Position numbers and translations under genes: made by a program
Notes under the pieces: model-generated
Seen by the model: the letters and a program-made list of their open reading frames with translations, nothing else
Told to the model about the DNA's origin: nothing
The model's database searches: none
Part shown: one piece after another, positions 50,502 to 63,454 of the stretch
How the letters are laid out: the number at the start of each line of letters is the position of its first letter
How positions within the stretch are numbered: the stretch's first letter is position 1
Assembly: GCA_005656395.1 (NCBI GenBank)
Contig: SRSI01000048.1
Location: 1,860,001 to 1,924,000, forward strand
DNA from: Strongyloides papillosus
Lineage: Eukaryota; Nematoda; Chromadorea; Rhabditida; Strongyloididae
Direction: 5' to 3'
DNA: 64,000 nucleotides

Positions 50502-51055
50502 AACTGTTACAGTAAACTAATTAAAATAGATTATGACCGTCAGTATTATTTAGGATATAGTGTAAAATATAAGTAAAAAATATATAATATTACTTAGCAA
50601 CAAATATAGCTACGTTATCTTTTAACATTAAAAGGCTTTTCATGTACCCTTTTATATTATTATTATGCTTATCATAATCCAAGACACATTTGAAATTTGC
50701 TTATCGAAAGACTAAACAACAAATAAATATATTTAGACCACCTATGACACTTTAAAAGTAACAATTATAAGAACGAAAACATTCTCATAAGAACACACTT
50801 TTATCTATATCTCTCCAATAACAATATTACAAACAGGGTATACATTACCAATTGTTAAAATAATATCTGTTTAGTATTACAAATAATATATGCGTATACC
50901 ACGATCACGGGACGCGTGGACAAAATTATATTATTTTTTGATAAAAAAAAGATAAAACTTTCTTCTATTAAAATTTTGATAGATATTACTATATATTTAT
51001 ATTTATTCAAAAGTATTATTATCATTATTGTATTACTCTTTATCTTATAATAATA
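50502..51055. promoter_or_regulatory. Divergent promoter region of kap-1 and rab-33
   Basis: A 554-base AT-rich gap separates the kap-1 ATG (minus) and the rab-33 ATG (plus). CTGTAACAG ends two bases before the kap-1 ATG on the minus strand, a possible trans-splice acceptor. No TATA box stands out. Confidence 0.35.
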
Positions 51056-51934
51056 ATGGAGGATCAAAACACAAATGAAAAAGTAAATGATATGTCTTCA
51101 AATGAACAGATGCCACAACAATCTAATCACCTAGAATCAATCCCACCTCCACAGCCATTACCACAATCACTCGTGGGTAATGAAGTAAAAAAACCAAAAT
51201 TTGTTCCATATCCAATAAGCGAACCAAATAATAGATATAAATCTCCTGTTGCTACTGCCTCCATTCCTCCGGGAACGAACTTAAAAGCTTTGGCAAAAAG
51301 TCGTAGAACTTTCAAAGTAATAATAATCGGTGATGCTTATGTGGGCAAGACATGTCTATCATTTCGTTTTTGTAACGGTCGTTTCCCTGAATCAACAGAA
51401 TCAACTATTGGTGTAGATTTTAGAGAACGCCAACTTCTGATAGATGATGAACTTATTAAAATTCAATTATGGGACACAGCTGGTCAAGAAAGGTACAGAC
51501 AATCAATTGTAGCTCATTATTATAGAAACGTTAATGCAGTTGTTTTCGTTTATGATGTTACGAATCCTCAAAGTTTTAATTCACTTCAATTTTGGATTGA
51601 ACAGTGTAAACAAAATGCTATCGTTACTGGAAAATGTGTACCACATATTATTATAGGTAATAAATGTGATTTGGCGAGTCAACATAAAGTTAACATTGAT
51701 GATGCTTTGAAATTTGCCGACCAAAATGATATGGTTCTCTTTGAGACGTCGGCTTTAATGGATTCTGAAGCCGACCATATAGAAAGTATCTTCATGACAC
51801 TAGTACATAAATTGAGGCAAGCAAAACCAATGCATGTTCAAAGTGATGAAGAAAGAAAAACTGTTGAGGATAAGAAGATTCTCCTTAAAAAGGGTTCTGA
51901 ACCTGAGGATGAAAATGAGAGTTGGTGTTGTTGA
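51056..51934 (+). CDS. rab-33: Rab33-type small GTPase
   Basis: A single-exon frame of 292 residues. After an unusual proline/glutamine-rich N-terminal extension of about 83 residues comes a complete Rab GTPase: P-loop GDAYVGKT (92-99), switch [10 protein letters not shown], switch [12 protein letters not shown] (139-148), NKCD (202-205) and ETSA (230-233). It ends in the geranylgeranylation motif WCC. Segments [45 protein letters not shown] and ESIFM match the Rab33 subfamily rather than other Rabs. Rab33 works in Golgi-related traffic and binds Atg16L in autophagy. All nucleotide-binding motifs are intact, so it should be active. The long N-terminal extension is longer than in vertebrate Rab33 and is presumably disordered. 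Confidence 0.92.
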   Translation: MEDQNTNEKVNDMSSNEQMPQQSNHLESIPPPQPLPQSLVGNEVKKPKFVPYPISEPNNRYKSPVATASIPPGTNLKALAKSRRTFKVIIIGDAYVGKTCLSFRFCNGRFPESTESTIGVDFRERQLLIDDELIKIQLWDTAGQERYRQSIVAHYYRNVNAVVFVYDVTNPQSFNSLQFWIEQCKQNAIVTGKCVPHIIIGNKCDLASQHKVNIDDALKFADQNDMVLFETSALMDSEADHIESIFMTLVHKLRQAKPMHVQSDEERKTVEDKKILLKKGSEPEDENESWCC

Positions 51935-54337
51935 AGATTAGTTTTAATTCCATGTCGTCTCTCAATATTTGGTTATATTAAATTATTTCTTTGTTTCAAA
52001 AAAGTTATTTATGTATAATGAATAAATTTATATATATTTCTTCTCTCTTATTAATATATTTTGTAGTTAAGTACTAGAATATAAAATTTTTATTTTTTCT
52101 TTAATTACCATAAAAATGTACATACCTATCATATACAGTAAATTTATGTTTTTGAAGTTTATAATTATGGAATAAATTTTTTTTGTGGAAATGAATTTGG
52201 TACTAAAAGAAAATATTATATAAATGTGTGAAAAAATACAATGGTTGTTGATAGAAGTTGAAGTATTGTCTGTTTTCTAAGAATTATAAATGATTTTTTC
52301 ACTAGAATAAAGCTTAAATTTGATGAATTATAGACATTGTGTGAAGATTTTTTCTTTATTCATTTTTTGTTTTTAAAAACCATATGTAAATTTCTATCTA
52401 TAAATATTCAATATTTATGATTTTTTAAAAGTTTATAAATTATTGAAAAGAAAAGTTTTTCAATCATATCTTTTAATATAAATGATGTATCATTCTTATA
52501 TTTGAATGTTTTTTAAAAATCTACTGTTCATTTTATTATATTGCCTTGTAATGGCATTTTTTTTCTAAAATAAAGATATTTAAGACAATTACACTACTTT
52601 TTAAATAATACACAAAGATAAAAATTCAAAACACCAAAAAGTGTCAGTATCCATTTTTTTTCTAATTTAAATAAAAAGAACTTAATTTTTTATTCCAACA
52701 GAGTATTATAATCTTAAATTTAAAAAAATTTATTCTTTATCAATATACTATAAAAATGCCGTTTTATAGTATTGTGGGATTCCGTAAATTTTTTTTATTG
52801 GATTATTAGTAATCATTCTCACTATATATTTTTTAATTTTACTCACAAAGTTGTTTTCTATTCATTCCTTAATATGATTTGATTATTAAATATACTGTTA
52901 TAAAACATTTTATTGTCTATTTTTGTCTATAAATATTCATAATTTACATGAAATATTATTAAAATTTTTTTCTCATTTACTTTTATTTGTATCAACATTT
53001 ATGTACATTTTAAAAATATTGTTTAAATTTTTAATATCTCTTTATATTGAAATACATGTTTAAGAGTAGTTATTGAAATTTACCAGAACTTTTTTCTGTT
53101 ATTAGATGTATATTTTCTGAATTATTATTAGTGTTATTATTGATATTATTTAGAGACAAAAAGTTAATGACTGCATAATAAGTTTTCCAAGCAGCAATAA
53201 TAAGCCATAAAATCATTTTTGTTTTTAGATTGCTTAGTCATCCCCATCTTTCACCTTATATTTCTTTAAACTCTCCAGACTAGACACTGTTATTATCATA
53301 TTTTTGTCAGTCTTAAAGTGTATTATTTCTGATAAAAGTTTTATGATAACTAATTAAATTTTTGAAAAATGTTAAAACAGTTTCGCTCACTGAGGAATTC
53401 CTTGCAAATTCAAAACTAATGAAAAAATGTTTATTGGTTTTTTGAAACTTTTAAAAAGGATTTTTGATTTAATTTAAAAACAAAGGATAATAAACTACTT
53501 TTAATGTTCATCTTACCTAAAGAGTTCAATTTTTTGTCATTATGTACCATAAAGTATCCTTTATTGGCACATATATTTTATAACTTCATTAATCATTAGC
53601 GAAAAGTTAGCGTATAAAACTAACTGTGATATCTCAAATATTTATCATCCCTCTTTTTTGTTTTAAAAACCAATCTGTCTTATGATTATGTAATACACTT
53701 ATTAAAAAAATGCTAAAAAATGTACTTAAAGAAAGATTTAAGCTTAATAATTGTTTACACTTTTTAAGAAATGTTGTATTAAATAATAATGTTTATTCAT
53801 AATGACTACAGATATTCAATTAATATTTAAATATGTTTAGCTTAAATTGAACTTTTCACTCATACAAAATAAATTATTATTAAATATAAAACATTAGTTT
53901 ATTATAAAACAGTTATTATACTTTTATTATCATTTATCAGAATATTACAAAAACAAATTATGTTTGTTATTTTTTAAATATAATTAATATTTGAGGTATA
54001 TTTATGACGTTTTTTTAAATAGCTTTATATCGTAGTTTATTATTCTTGAATGTACTTTGAGATTCCGATAAAAAAGTATGATAAATTATACATTCTTAAG
54101 ACTATAAATCAAGAAATTATCGCGTGTTTCCAAGAAAGATTGTTGATAAACTTTTAAAGAATGTTTTCATGGTTCATCTGACGTAGACATTATTTTTAAT
54201 AACTTTTTATTTTTTTAATAATAAAGAATAACAAATATAATAGAAAATTAATAATCGTAAGATTATACATATTTTTAAAAGCATTTAATTTTATATTTAT
54301 AACATAACTTTTTAGTATTTCGTTTATTTTTCTTTTT
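51935..54337. other. Convergent AT-rich spacer between rab-33 and the UPRT gene
   Basis: Only AT-rich DNA; no exon, RNA gene or repeat family recognised. The frame at 54196-54387 (-) is compositional and overlaps the UPRT 3' end. Confidence 0.5.
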
Positions 54338-56178
54338 TTAATCGGTTCCAAAATATTTTTGAGTAAAATTAAAGGGTACATTACCAATGTCTGATGTTAT
54401 AATACGTACATGTGAAAATTCTTTACCTATTTCTATTAAAGCTTTAGTTGTTGAAAAAACTGATATTATAACTATATTTTTACCCTTAACATTATGTTCT
54501 TTTAATAGCCTGAGTGCTTTTATTACTGTTTCACCTGTTCCAAGAATAGGATAACATAATAAAATTTGACGACGATTGATATCCTGAGGAAATCTTGAAT
54601 ATAATACTTTTTGTTCTTTCTCTGATATTAAAATTTTTCCAATTCTCATAGATCTTAAGTTTTAAAGGATTAAGTACTTTAAGTATTAAACTTTATTAAT
54701 AGCTTACCTGCAACACTGTCTCATAGCTGTCTCCATACATTCACCGGATCTACATAATGATATAGCACAATTTCCTTTCTTGAAATCCAATCCTTTATAA
54801 AATCTTCCAGTTGGAGTTTTAACGACAACTTCCTTATACGATAAACAATTTAATCCCTCCTCAATAACTAGCCTCATGAGTCGATCAGCATGAAAAACGA
54901 AATCAGAATTAGATGTTTCACTAAAAGTACAAAAAATTCATTTCTTTAAATATGCACTTTTCATTTTTTGTATAAAATATATTTTTTTTCTACTTTTCAT
55001 ATTATCATCAATCATCTAAATATACTTCTAAAAACATATCTATCACTATTCCTAATAACAATAAAATTTCTAAACTTAAAAATATTAACATTCTATCTAT
55101 TTTACTTTTTATCACACACATTAAGTATTAAACTCATCAAAATAAGACAAAATATCAATTTTAGATATCATTTTTGTTAATTATACTTTCTATAAATATC
55201 TCCCAAAAATATAACATCATTTTATACATCTGTTTATTGTGCATGTCATAATTTAATAAAAAACTTTTTTATTTTTTTGTTTTTTAATCTACTACCTTCT
55301 GAATTTAAGTCAAAAAGCAACATCAAAAGCCATCAGTTTATGCATTAATTTATTATTAATTAAAAGTAAATAATTTTTTATTTAATCCATATAATATTGA
55401 ATCCTTTTAAAGTATATGTATTTTCAATCCATTAAAAGTTTAATTAAATGGCATTTTTACTAGGATAAAATATCATTTTATCGTAATCCTTTTCCTATAA
55501 GTCCTCAATAATTCTCAGATAAAATTTTTTATTAGCAATTTATTTTCGAAACAGGATATTTACACACCTGATTATCTATATCTTATCATAAATATTTTTC
55601 CTTTTTTTAATGCATTTTTAGTAAAAAATCTGTTCTCATAAAAAAATTTACTTTAACTATCATTCTCGTCATCCTATATTTTTTTAATCTTTTTGTTGAT
55701 GCCCTCAAATATTATAAAACTAATGAAAAATAATAAACTAAAATTTATAACATCATAAATTATTTTTCCTTTAAACTAATACAAAAATTAGGGAAAAAAT
55801 AAAATTAAGGAATATGATAATTATTATCCTTTAGAAAATATGTGTCCTTAAAACGTACCTATCTCTAAGTATTGTTTGTAATTCCAATACTTGATCCTTT
55901 TTCTCTAGTTCAATTATTTTACTAGGAAGTTCATCACGCTTATATTCACAATCCTTTATACTATCGTAAAGAATTTTTCCGTTCTCCTCTCTTTCTATTA
56001 TTCCATATTCTCTTTCTAATTCACTGTAATCTTTATCATTACTTTCATATTCCATATCAAAATCTTCTAAATATATTTTATATACCCTAAAAGTAGAAAA
56101 AGTTTTTTTACTAATTTTCTTAACGAAAATATTATATATAGTTGAATGATTCCATATAATACTTGTTATCTTTTTCAT
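54338..56178 (-). CDS. Uracil phosphoribosyltransferase homologue (UPRT)
   Basis: Three phase-consistent exons: 55859-56178, 54708-54920 and 54338-54653. Family text in order is DQVLELQTILRD, FVFHADRLMRLVIEEGLNCL, YKEVVVKTPTG, KGNCAISLCRSGECMETAMR, CCRSMRIGKILI, LLCYPILGTGETVIKAL and QKYFGTD. This matches animal UPRT homologues. As in those, the PRPP-loop aspartate of microbial enzymes (DPMLATG) is tyrosine (YPILGTG), and the uracil-binding loop before FG.KYFGT is shortened. Uracil salvage activity is therefore doubtful. The start could be the ATG at 56178 (282 residues) or, if TTCTACTTTTAG near 56088 is a trans-splice acceptor, the ATG at 56055 (241 residues). The first intron is about 940 bases, long for this window, and holds only AT-rich sequence. 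Confidence 0.85.
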
Positions 56179-59100
56179 CTAATTAGGAAATTCCTTTTTT
56201 AACAATTAAATTAGAGATAAAACCTTTTTATCTCAAAAAAGTACTAGAATGACATAAGTTACAAAAGTACATTTAAAATAACAAAAGAATTTATTAATTA
56301 ATATATTATATGGTAGAAATATCAGATCATTATCTTTTATTAGGAATGATGTATAGAAATAATACAATAGTCAGGATATCTCATATCTTTATAACTTTTA
56401 ATATATTTTTATTTTTAAAATACACTATTTCTACATATAATAGAATACTTTCTTATTAAAAGAATATTGTAAAAATATATCTTAATAATGAATGCTTCCT
56501 TGACACCCTATCTCATAAACATTCCTCTTTTCACAAAAATAAAACTTTTTTATCAATGTGACATTGTACACTAGATCTTATAGATATATTTTTCTTAGTT
56601 TAATAAAGTATTTTAATTTTATCAAAACATTAAGTTTTATTTAGAAGAATGATATAGTGATGATCGTTTAGTATTAATAAAATTATTGAAGGGTATAAAG
56701 TGTAGTTTGGTAATTATAAAAAAATAATTAAAATAATTAGAAAACAAAAATAAAGCAGGTTCTGTTATTATAACTTCCTGTAATTGTGGCATTTATAACA
56801 TCTAACCAATAAATGTGATAATTTCACTGTAACTTAACCTTGTAATAATTAACAATATCATTGAGTCTACAACCTATACTAGTAGTTTAAGAGAAAAGTA
56901 TCTTAAAATTAATGTTAAGATATCTTTTCCTATGATAAGACACATTTTATAGAAGAAAAAAGAATCTATTGACATAACTAATATGATCAAAAATTATTTT
57001 TAAACATACTAAATGTACACATTATTCATTTTCAAGATCGCTATAAGAACATATCTCATTTGGGGGGAATAACAGGAGTTACCAATTTTTGACTTAATTT
57101 TTTGATATTATTATTTTTAATGATATCGAAATTTTATGTCAATTTTCTATTCACCATAAACATAATATTTTTTTGAAAACAATAATTTTCATATAAAAAA
57201 CATAATATTTTAATGTTAAAAAACAAAGAGAAAAAAAACAAATCTTAAAAACAAAAAAAAATCCTTATAAAAATTAAACAATACGTATTTCAAAGTTTTT
57301 TTTACCATAGTTTTGTATGATAAATATTTTCCCTCGTCATTTACATATTTTTTTGCTGTTTCCTATTTTTTTTACAAAAAAAATTAAATTAATTTTAGAA
57401 GTTTAAAAAATAGTATTAGATATCAAGTTTTAATTTAATTACCCAGAGTATAATTAAATTTAACCCAAAAAGTACAAAAAAATTACTACTACTCTAATTA
57501 CTCTTATCTATCTTATCCTTATTTTATACTATATATTAGAGTGAGATAATTATTTCAAGAAAATTGCCTTCTACCATCTTTCCACATACCATAATTTGAT
57601 GAACAAAAAATGGAAAATTATTCTAAGAATAAAAAATAATGTATATTAAATTTATAGAAATTGTTAGTGTATTTTATGTTGCCTTTTCTGGAGAAAAATT
57701 ATATTTCATATGAGAAAATTTATAGTAATCTTTTTTTTTGTCTTTATTTAATACTCTAATTAAAGATTCAAAAGTTTTGTAATATTTTTAAGAAAATTCT
57801 TAAGATTATTATTAATTTCCATTAACTATAAAAACATTAAAATATGATGCTGTACAAAGATAATGTGGATTTTGATCATTTAAAAATTAACTTCTCTTCA
57901 TAAATTTTTATCTTTTTAATAAAATTTAAAGAAGCATATTTAACCCTAATATGTTCTTTTTTATTATCAGGATAAATAAGATTTAGTCATTTGCCTTTTA
58001 AACATTTTAATTTCTTTTTTTTCATAAATATTTATTATATATACAAATTTTCTCTTTTTTAATTTGAACCTCATATGTCTTTTTGAAATGATAAATTTAA
58101 ATGTATCTCTCTATCTCCCTTTATCATTACGTTTATATACAATACTTTAATCATTTTACAACAAATTACTTCTATTAAGGTTTAAGTAGATTTATTTATT
58201 GAAATTAAAGTCTTCATCAGAGATGTTATCTAAAATTATTGTATACTTTGTACATCTATTCTAATATTATATAATGTGTCATATTACAAATTTTTATGAT
58301 GTCCTATAATAACAACATTTTTTACATCACACATCAACTTCACCCTCCTCCCCTTAGTCTGATGAGTGATGATGACAAAAATACAATATCTATATAGACA
58401 TTAAGTAAGTTACTTTGAGAAGTTGAAAGTTTATATGTTTTCATAATTATCTAAAATATATATCTATATTTTAGTATTATTTTATAAATTATAAAACTTT
58501 TTTGCTTGTGCTAATGTTTCTTCAATTTCAAAGTTACACCATATTACGATATAATTTTCTCATTTTTTCATACTATAGCATGAAATTATATTTAAAAGAC
58601 TTCCTAGTTTAGTAAATCATTCTCGTACTATAAAATACTTTTATCGCCTTTCAAAATTTGTCCCCCCATAACAATTAAAATGACAGAATTAAAGTTTTCA
58701 ATAAAAAAAGGAACACAAATATATATGTAATAAATATAAATTAATCATATCACCATTAATCTCCTATCACCCCCAAAAATATCTCCTTCATCTTTAAACT
58801 TCATTAATCAAACAAAAAATAATAATTGCATTATCTTTATTTCTTTTATTTAATTACTAAAGATATATTAATATGCGATTTTATTTAACATAATGAAATA
58901 ATTTGCATTATTATATGAAGCATATTACTGTCTTCTATGATCACTACTTCATATCAAAACTACTATTTTTCACAGGAGAACATCATTCTTCACTTATCAT
59001 GTTCTAAAATTTTTTAAAAACCTCCTCATTATTGTCTTATCTACTTTTATCTTCATCCCTCCTAAAACTACCCTTTTAATTTATTATAATAAATCTTCAT

Positions 59101-61758
59101 ACTTTAAGACATTAATTTGTTACCCCTAAGTCATCTAATGATAAAGTTGTTTTCTTGAAAAAAAACCAAATTTTTGTATATTGTTAAATACAATGTTAAA
59201 GAGTACCTTCATCGTACATCTATAAAATTATAAAACCCAATATCTATGAGTATATAATTTGACAACCACTATTCTTGAAAATTTATTTATATTTTTTCTT
59301 TTTTTACCATTAAAACTTCAAATAAAGAAATATTAATAAATTCTTTATTGTTAGAAAAGTAATCCCCACAAATTTATTTTAAGTGGTACCATTTCTTAAT
59401 AAAAAAAATATTTAAATCTTTCCATAAGAACGAAAGCTAACTTTTATCATTTCTAGTATTATTTATTTATCAAAACCAATTAAAAAAATGAAAACCTCCA
59501 CTGAATTTTAATAAAAAAATTAAGTATAAATATTTTAAAATAAAAAAGAAAGTATTATCAGAAGGAGGAAAGGAAATTTTTTCTTTTTTTTAATTTAAAA
59601 AACCATGAAAAGTTATTATTGTTGAAAAGCAATAAATTAACTACTTTCTAAATTATAATACTTCACTTTTTTTCCTTACCTACAGTTACATATTTTTTTT
59701 TCCATTCCTTAGCATATTCTAAAGCTTTCTTAACATTTAATAATCAAACATAAAGATATATTATATTTATTAGTTCAAAGCTTAAAGATTTTTAGTGGTA
59801 ATTAAGTAACTTTAAAAATGTACTACTTTTAAATATTATATAATAATGATGATGATAATAATGATCATATGTAAGACATAGATTTATAAAAACTATCCCC
59901 TCGTATATTAATCTTTTAACACTGTATTCAAGTGATCAAATGAAGAGATTAAATAAAATATAGGAAATTCCTCTTTCTGTCAACTTTTCATATACCTCTT
60001 CCTTATTAAAAACCTTATAAAATATCGTTTTCATACATATCATATCTTATAATTTTTAATGATATTACAATTTCCTTGTTATTCTTTTAATAAACAATAA
60101 GGTAAAAGGAAAAATGTGATAAAAATTTCCTATCAAATTACTAAAACATTCCTATTATTATATTTTTTTTTCCTCTTACTTTAAATACTATTTAAAATTA
60201 TATACATATTATTTCGTTACTTTTGAATATCATTGAAAATTATATTAAATAATCATCTTTCTTATTTTTTAATTTCCTATATTATTTATTAAAGGTAAAC
60301 TTTATTTTCATAGTTTAATATCATTTTAACCTTATCAAAAACCATATTAAGAAGTAATTTTCAATTATTATTTATTTAATATTATTGCACAGTTTTATTT
60401 TAATATCTCTATATTCTTGAGGACTAATAAAATATTGCATATCACTATTTATTATTACTACAAACATCATAGGTAAATTTCATAGAAAGTACTTCGCTTT
60501 TTACAGTAAATCATTCCATAATTCAATGACAAATGTATACCTTTTCTATTAAAATAGTGCTAGTACTTAATATTATTTTATATTTTATTTTTCTTACTAA
60601 AAAAGATTAAAAAAGCATACAATTATTTTGTTATCTACTCTTCTAATTTTATAGAAAGGAAATAAAAAAACAAAAACACTATCATCATAAATTATCCCTT
60701 CAACCATTCCCAAAAGTCTTTTTTAATTCGATATCTTTTAACAAACATTCTATGAATCTCATTCTTTATTGCTTCAAAATAAGAAGACAAAGTACATTAA
60801 TTCTATGTGCACTTATTTAATAATAAATTACGAAAAAAACTGTTAAACTTCTCATCCTTCATTATACATATTTTCATCCTAAACTAACATAAAGATTTTT
60901 TCTACAATTTCCAAATTCATGCACAAATACAACAAAACCATAAATTTTACCTAATTACCATATAAAGTCATTTTCATTTTCTCTCTCTCCTCCTAATAAT
61001 TCTATTTAAATTCAAAAATAAACCCAAGCAATCTACAAATACCATTATGTCTTCTAAACATTTTTTCAGGAGATAAAAATATAGATGATTTTTTTTTCCT
61101 CTAATTTATTATTCCTTCCTACATATTTTGGAGAGAATGAAGAGGGAGAGAGAAGTCAAAAATTAATGATTCCAAAGATAGGTGGCAAATAAAAATTTAA
61201 AGATTTTTAAGTATATTTACTTAATTGAATTTTTATTTTACCATTATGTAGTGCTAAAAGATATAAAAGTATCTTTAGTGTACCTAATAATGGACTGTAT
61301 AAGTTTAAAGATTTATATCATATTTTAATTTAATAACAAACGACAACATCACAAACAACATTATTCTAATAATTTAATAAATTTTTTATTTTTCCTGCTA
61401 TTGGATGACGTAAATGTGGTAAAAATTTAATTCCTCTAGACAACAGTTGTATTTATTAATATATAAATATATCATAATTAAATAAAAAAAAGTTTAATAA
61501 CTTGTTTACAAATGCGTTACCCTCCTATCTTAAACTTCAGGCTCGTTCTTAATCTATCTGATCAAAAATTACCACGTTAGAATAATTCCATTTCTTTAAT
61601 TTTAGTGAAAAAAGAAAATAACCTCAACTTAGACATTCTCTCTTTTGAATTTCCTTTATTAAATCTACTATATTAATATTTTTTCCTCAATATACATATA
61701 TATTTTTAATCTATTTTTGGATTTTTATTATATGCATTATTTAATGAATTGAAGAACA
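56179..61758. other. 5.6 kb gene desert
   Basis: AT-rich DNA upstream of two divergent genes (UPRT on the minus strand, GPCR on the plus strand). I found no ORF, tRNA-like fold or clear repeat family. Confidence 0.5.
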
Positions 61759-61838
61759 AACATAATAATATTATTATTATAATATATATAAATATATATA
61801 TTTATATCTATATATATTATTTATTATTATTATTATTG
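61759..61838. repeat. AT microsatellite upstream of the GPCR
   Basis: Runs of ATT/TAT and AT dinucleotides (ATTATTATT, ATATATATAAATATATATAT, TTATTATTATTATTATT) end about 20 bases before the start codon at 61859. Confidence 0.7.
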
Positions 61839-61858
61839 AGTAATACAGGAATTCTAAA

Positions 61859-63162
61859 ATGTATGATGGGGGAGATGTTAATTATGATGATAATTATCAA
61901 GATTTTAATAATTTAACTGATGATGAATATTTTGAACAAATTGTTAGGCTATTAATGCCTAGTAAATTAGAATACTTTTTTGGTTTTGTTTTTATTATAC
62001 AAATGATAATTGGTGTTGTCGGTAACTGCATGGTTGTTTATGTTGTTGCCAAAAATAAAAATATGGTGAGTATTTTTTATCAATATTAATCTATTTTTTT
62101 GTAGTGGACATCAATGAATTTATTCCTAACAAATTTAGCTTATCAGATATGTTAGTACTTATATTTTGCCTACCACCTACAGTTATCAATGATTTAACAA
62201 AAACATTTTGGTTCTCCTCAACACTCTGTAAAAGTATATCACTTTTTCAAAATACATCTGTATATGTTTCGGTATTAACACTCATGTTTATTGCTATTGA
62301 ACGATGGAAAGCTATTTCCTCACCTTTATCACTTCCATTATGGAAAACAAATCGGGTTATCATTATTATATGGGCTATTGCTTTTATTCTCTCAACTCCA
62401 GAACCATATACCTTAAGATTGGAACCATTTGATTTAAATAGGTATAGAGAAAATTTTACCGTAAGTTTTGATGTGCAATAAAACTTACATTTTTTTTATC
62501 ATTTTCTTTTATCTATAGTGGGGTACAAAGTGTACAGAAAGCTGGAGTCCAGAGTTTCAAAAAATTTATCAAATATCACAAACATTATTTTGTTTTCTTA
62601 TTCCATTAATAATAATATCTGGACTTTGTATCCATATGGTTCTTATATTGCGTAAAAAATCTCTCCAATTGGGGGAACGTCAAATAGCTAGTAGAAAGAG
62701 AGCAACACACATGTTAATGTTAGTTGTCTTAGTTTTCTTCTTCTGTTATCTTCCTGTTCACCTTCATAATATAGCAACAGCTTTCAATATTAATTACATG
62801 GATTATGATGAAGATATCATTGCCATAAGAAAATTCATTCCAAGATTCTTAGTTTACTCTAGTTGCAGTTTAAATCCCATATTGTACAATTTTATGTGTG
62901 GTAAGTTTGACATCAAAACACAGAAATTTATATCATTTATTTTAATTATTTAAATTTAAAAAAAAAAACTTTACATTATAAAAAGACTAAGTATAAATAT
63001 ATATATCAACAAAAAAAATTAATATGATACAAAAAAAATATTACAGAAAGATTTCGCCGAGAAATGAAACACGTCTGCTGTTTGACTGAAACTACCAAGA
63101 CTAGTAAAAAAACAATTAACCGGATAAGGTATAGTTCTTTAACAGGTCCTACATACTGTTAA
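61859..63162 (+). CDS. Orexin/allatotropin-like neuropeptide GPCR, with one 1-base frameshift
   Basis: Exons 61859-62065, 62105-62460, 62519-62900 and 63047-63162 give about 353 residues. TM1 has GVVGNCMVVYVV, followed by NMWTSMNLFLTNLA and SDMLVLIFCLPPTVIND, a TM2 of the orexin/allatotropin type (compare LADVLV..CLP.....D). WFSSTLCKSISLFQNTSVYVSV matches the TM3 region of that group. TM3 ends ALIERW-like (IAIERWKAI, ERW for DRY), and ECL2 has WGTKC. TM6 is FFFCYLPVHLHN and TM7 is SCSLNPILYNFMC, with NPxxY intact. A C-terminal CC pair could be palmitoylated. Exon 2 is one base short: the frame changes near 62138-62142 (GCTTATC), where one more T would keep it open. All splice phases agree once that is allowed. 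Confidence 0.8.
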
Positions 63163-63454
63163 AATAATTATATATCCCACTTTAATTCAGTGATCTTAGA
63201 GGAAGAAGTTCTTTATACAAGAAATATATCCATCAAACTGTTAATTTATAACACAACAAAATAATTTTTTTTCTACAAAAATGAAATATATATAAAAGGT
63301 AAGTTATATGATGATGATATAAAAAGGTCGGTAGGAATTATGTGTAAGTTAATTGGTAATTGAGATCTTCCATATATGATATCCTTAATGTTAAATAGAT
63401 GTTAACGAAATTTTAAAAAAATGATAAAAAAGGAGAATGTAAAAAAATAATTTG
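63163..63454. other. Convergent spacer between the GPCR and the last gene
   Basis: AT-rich 3' flanks of the two convergent genes; nothing else seen. Confidence 0.4.
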
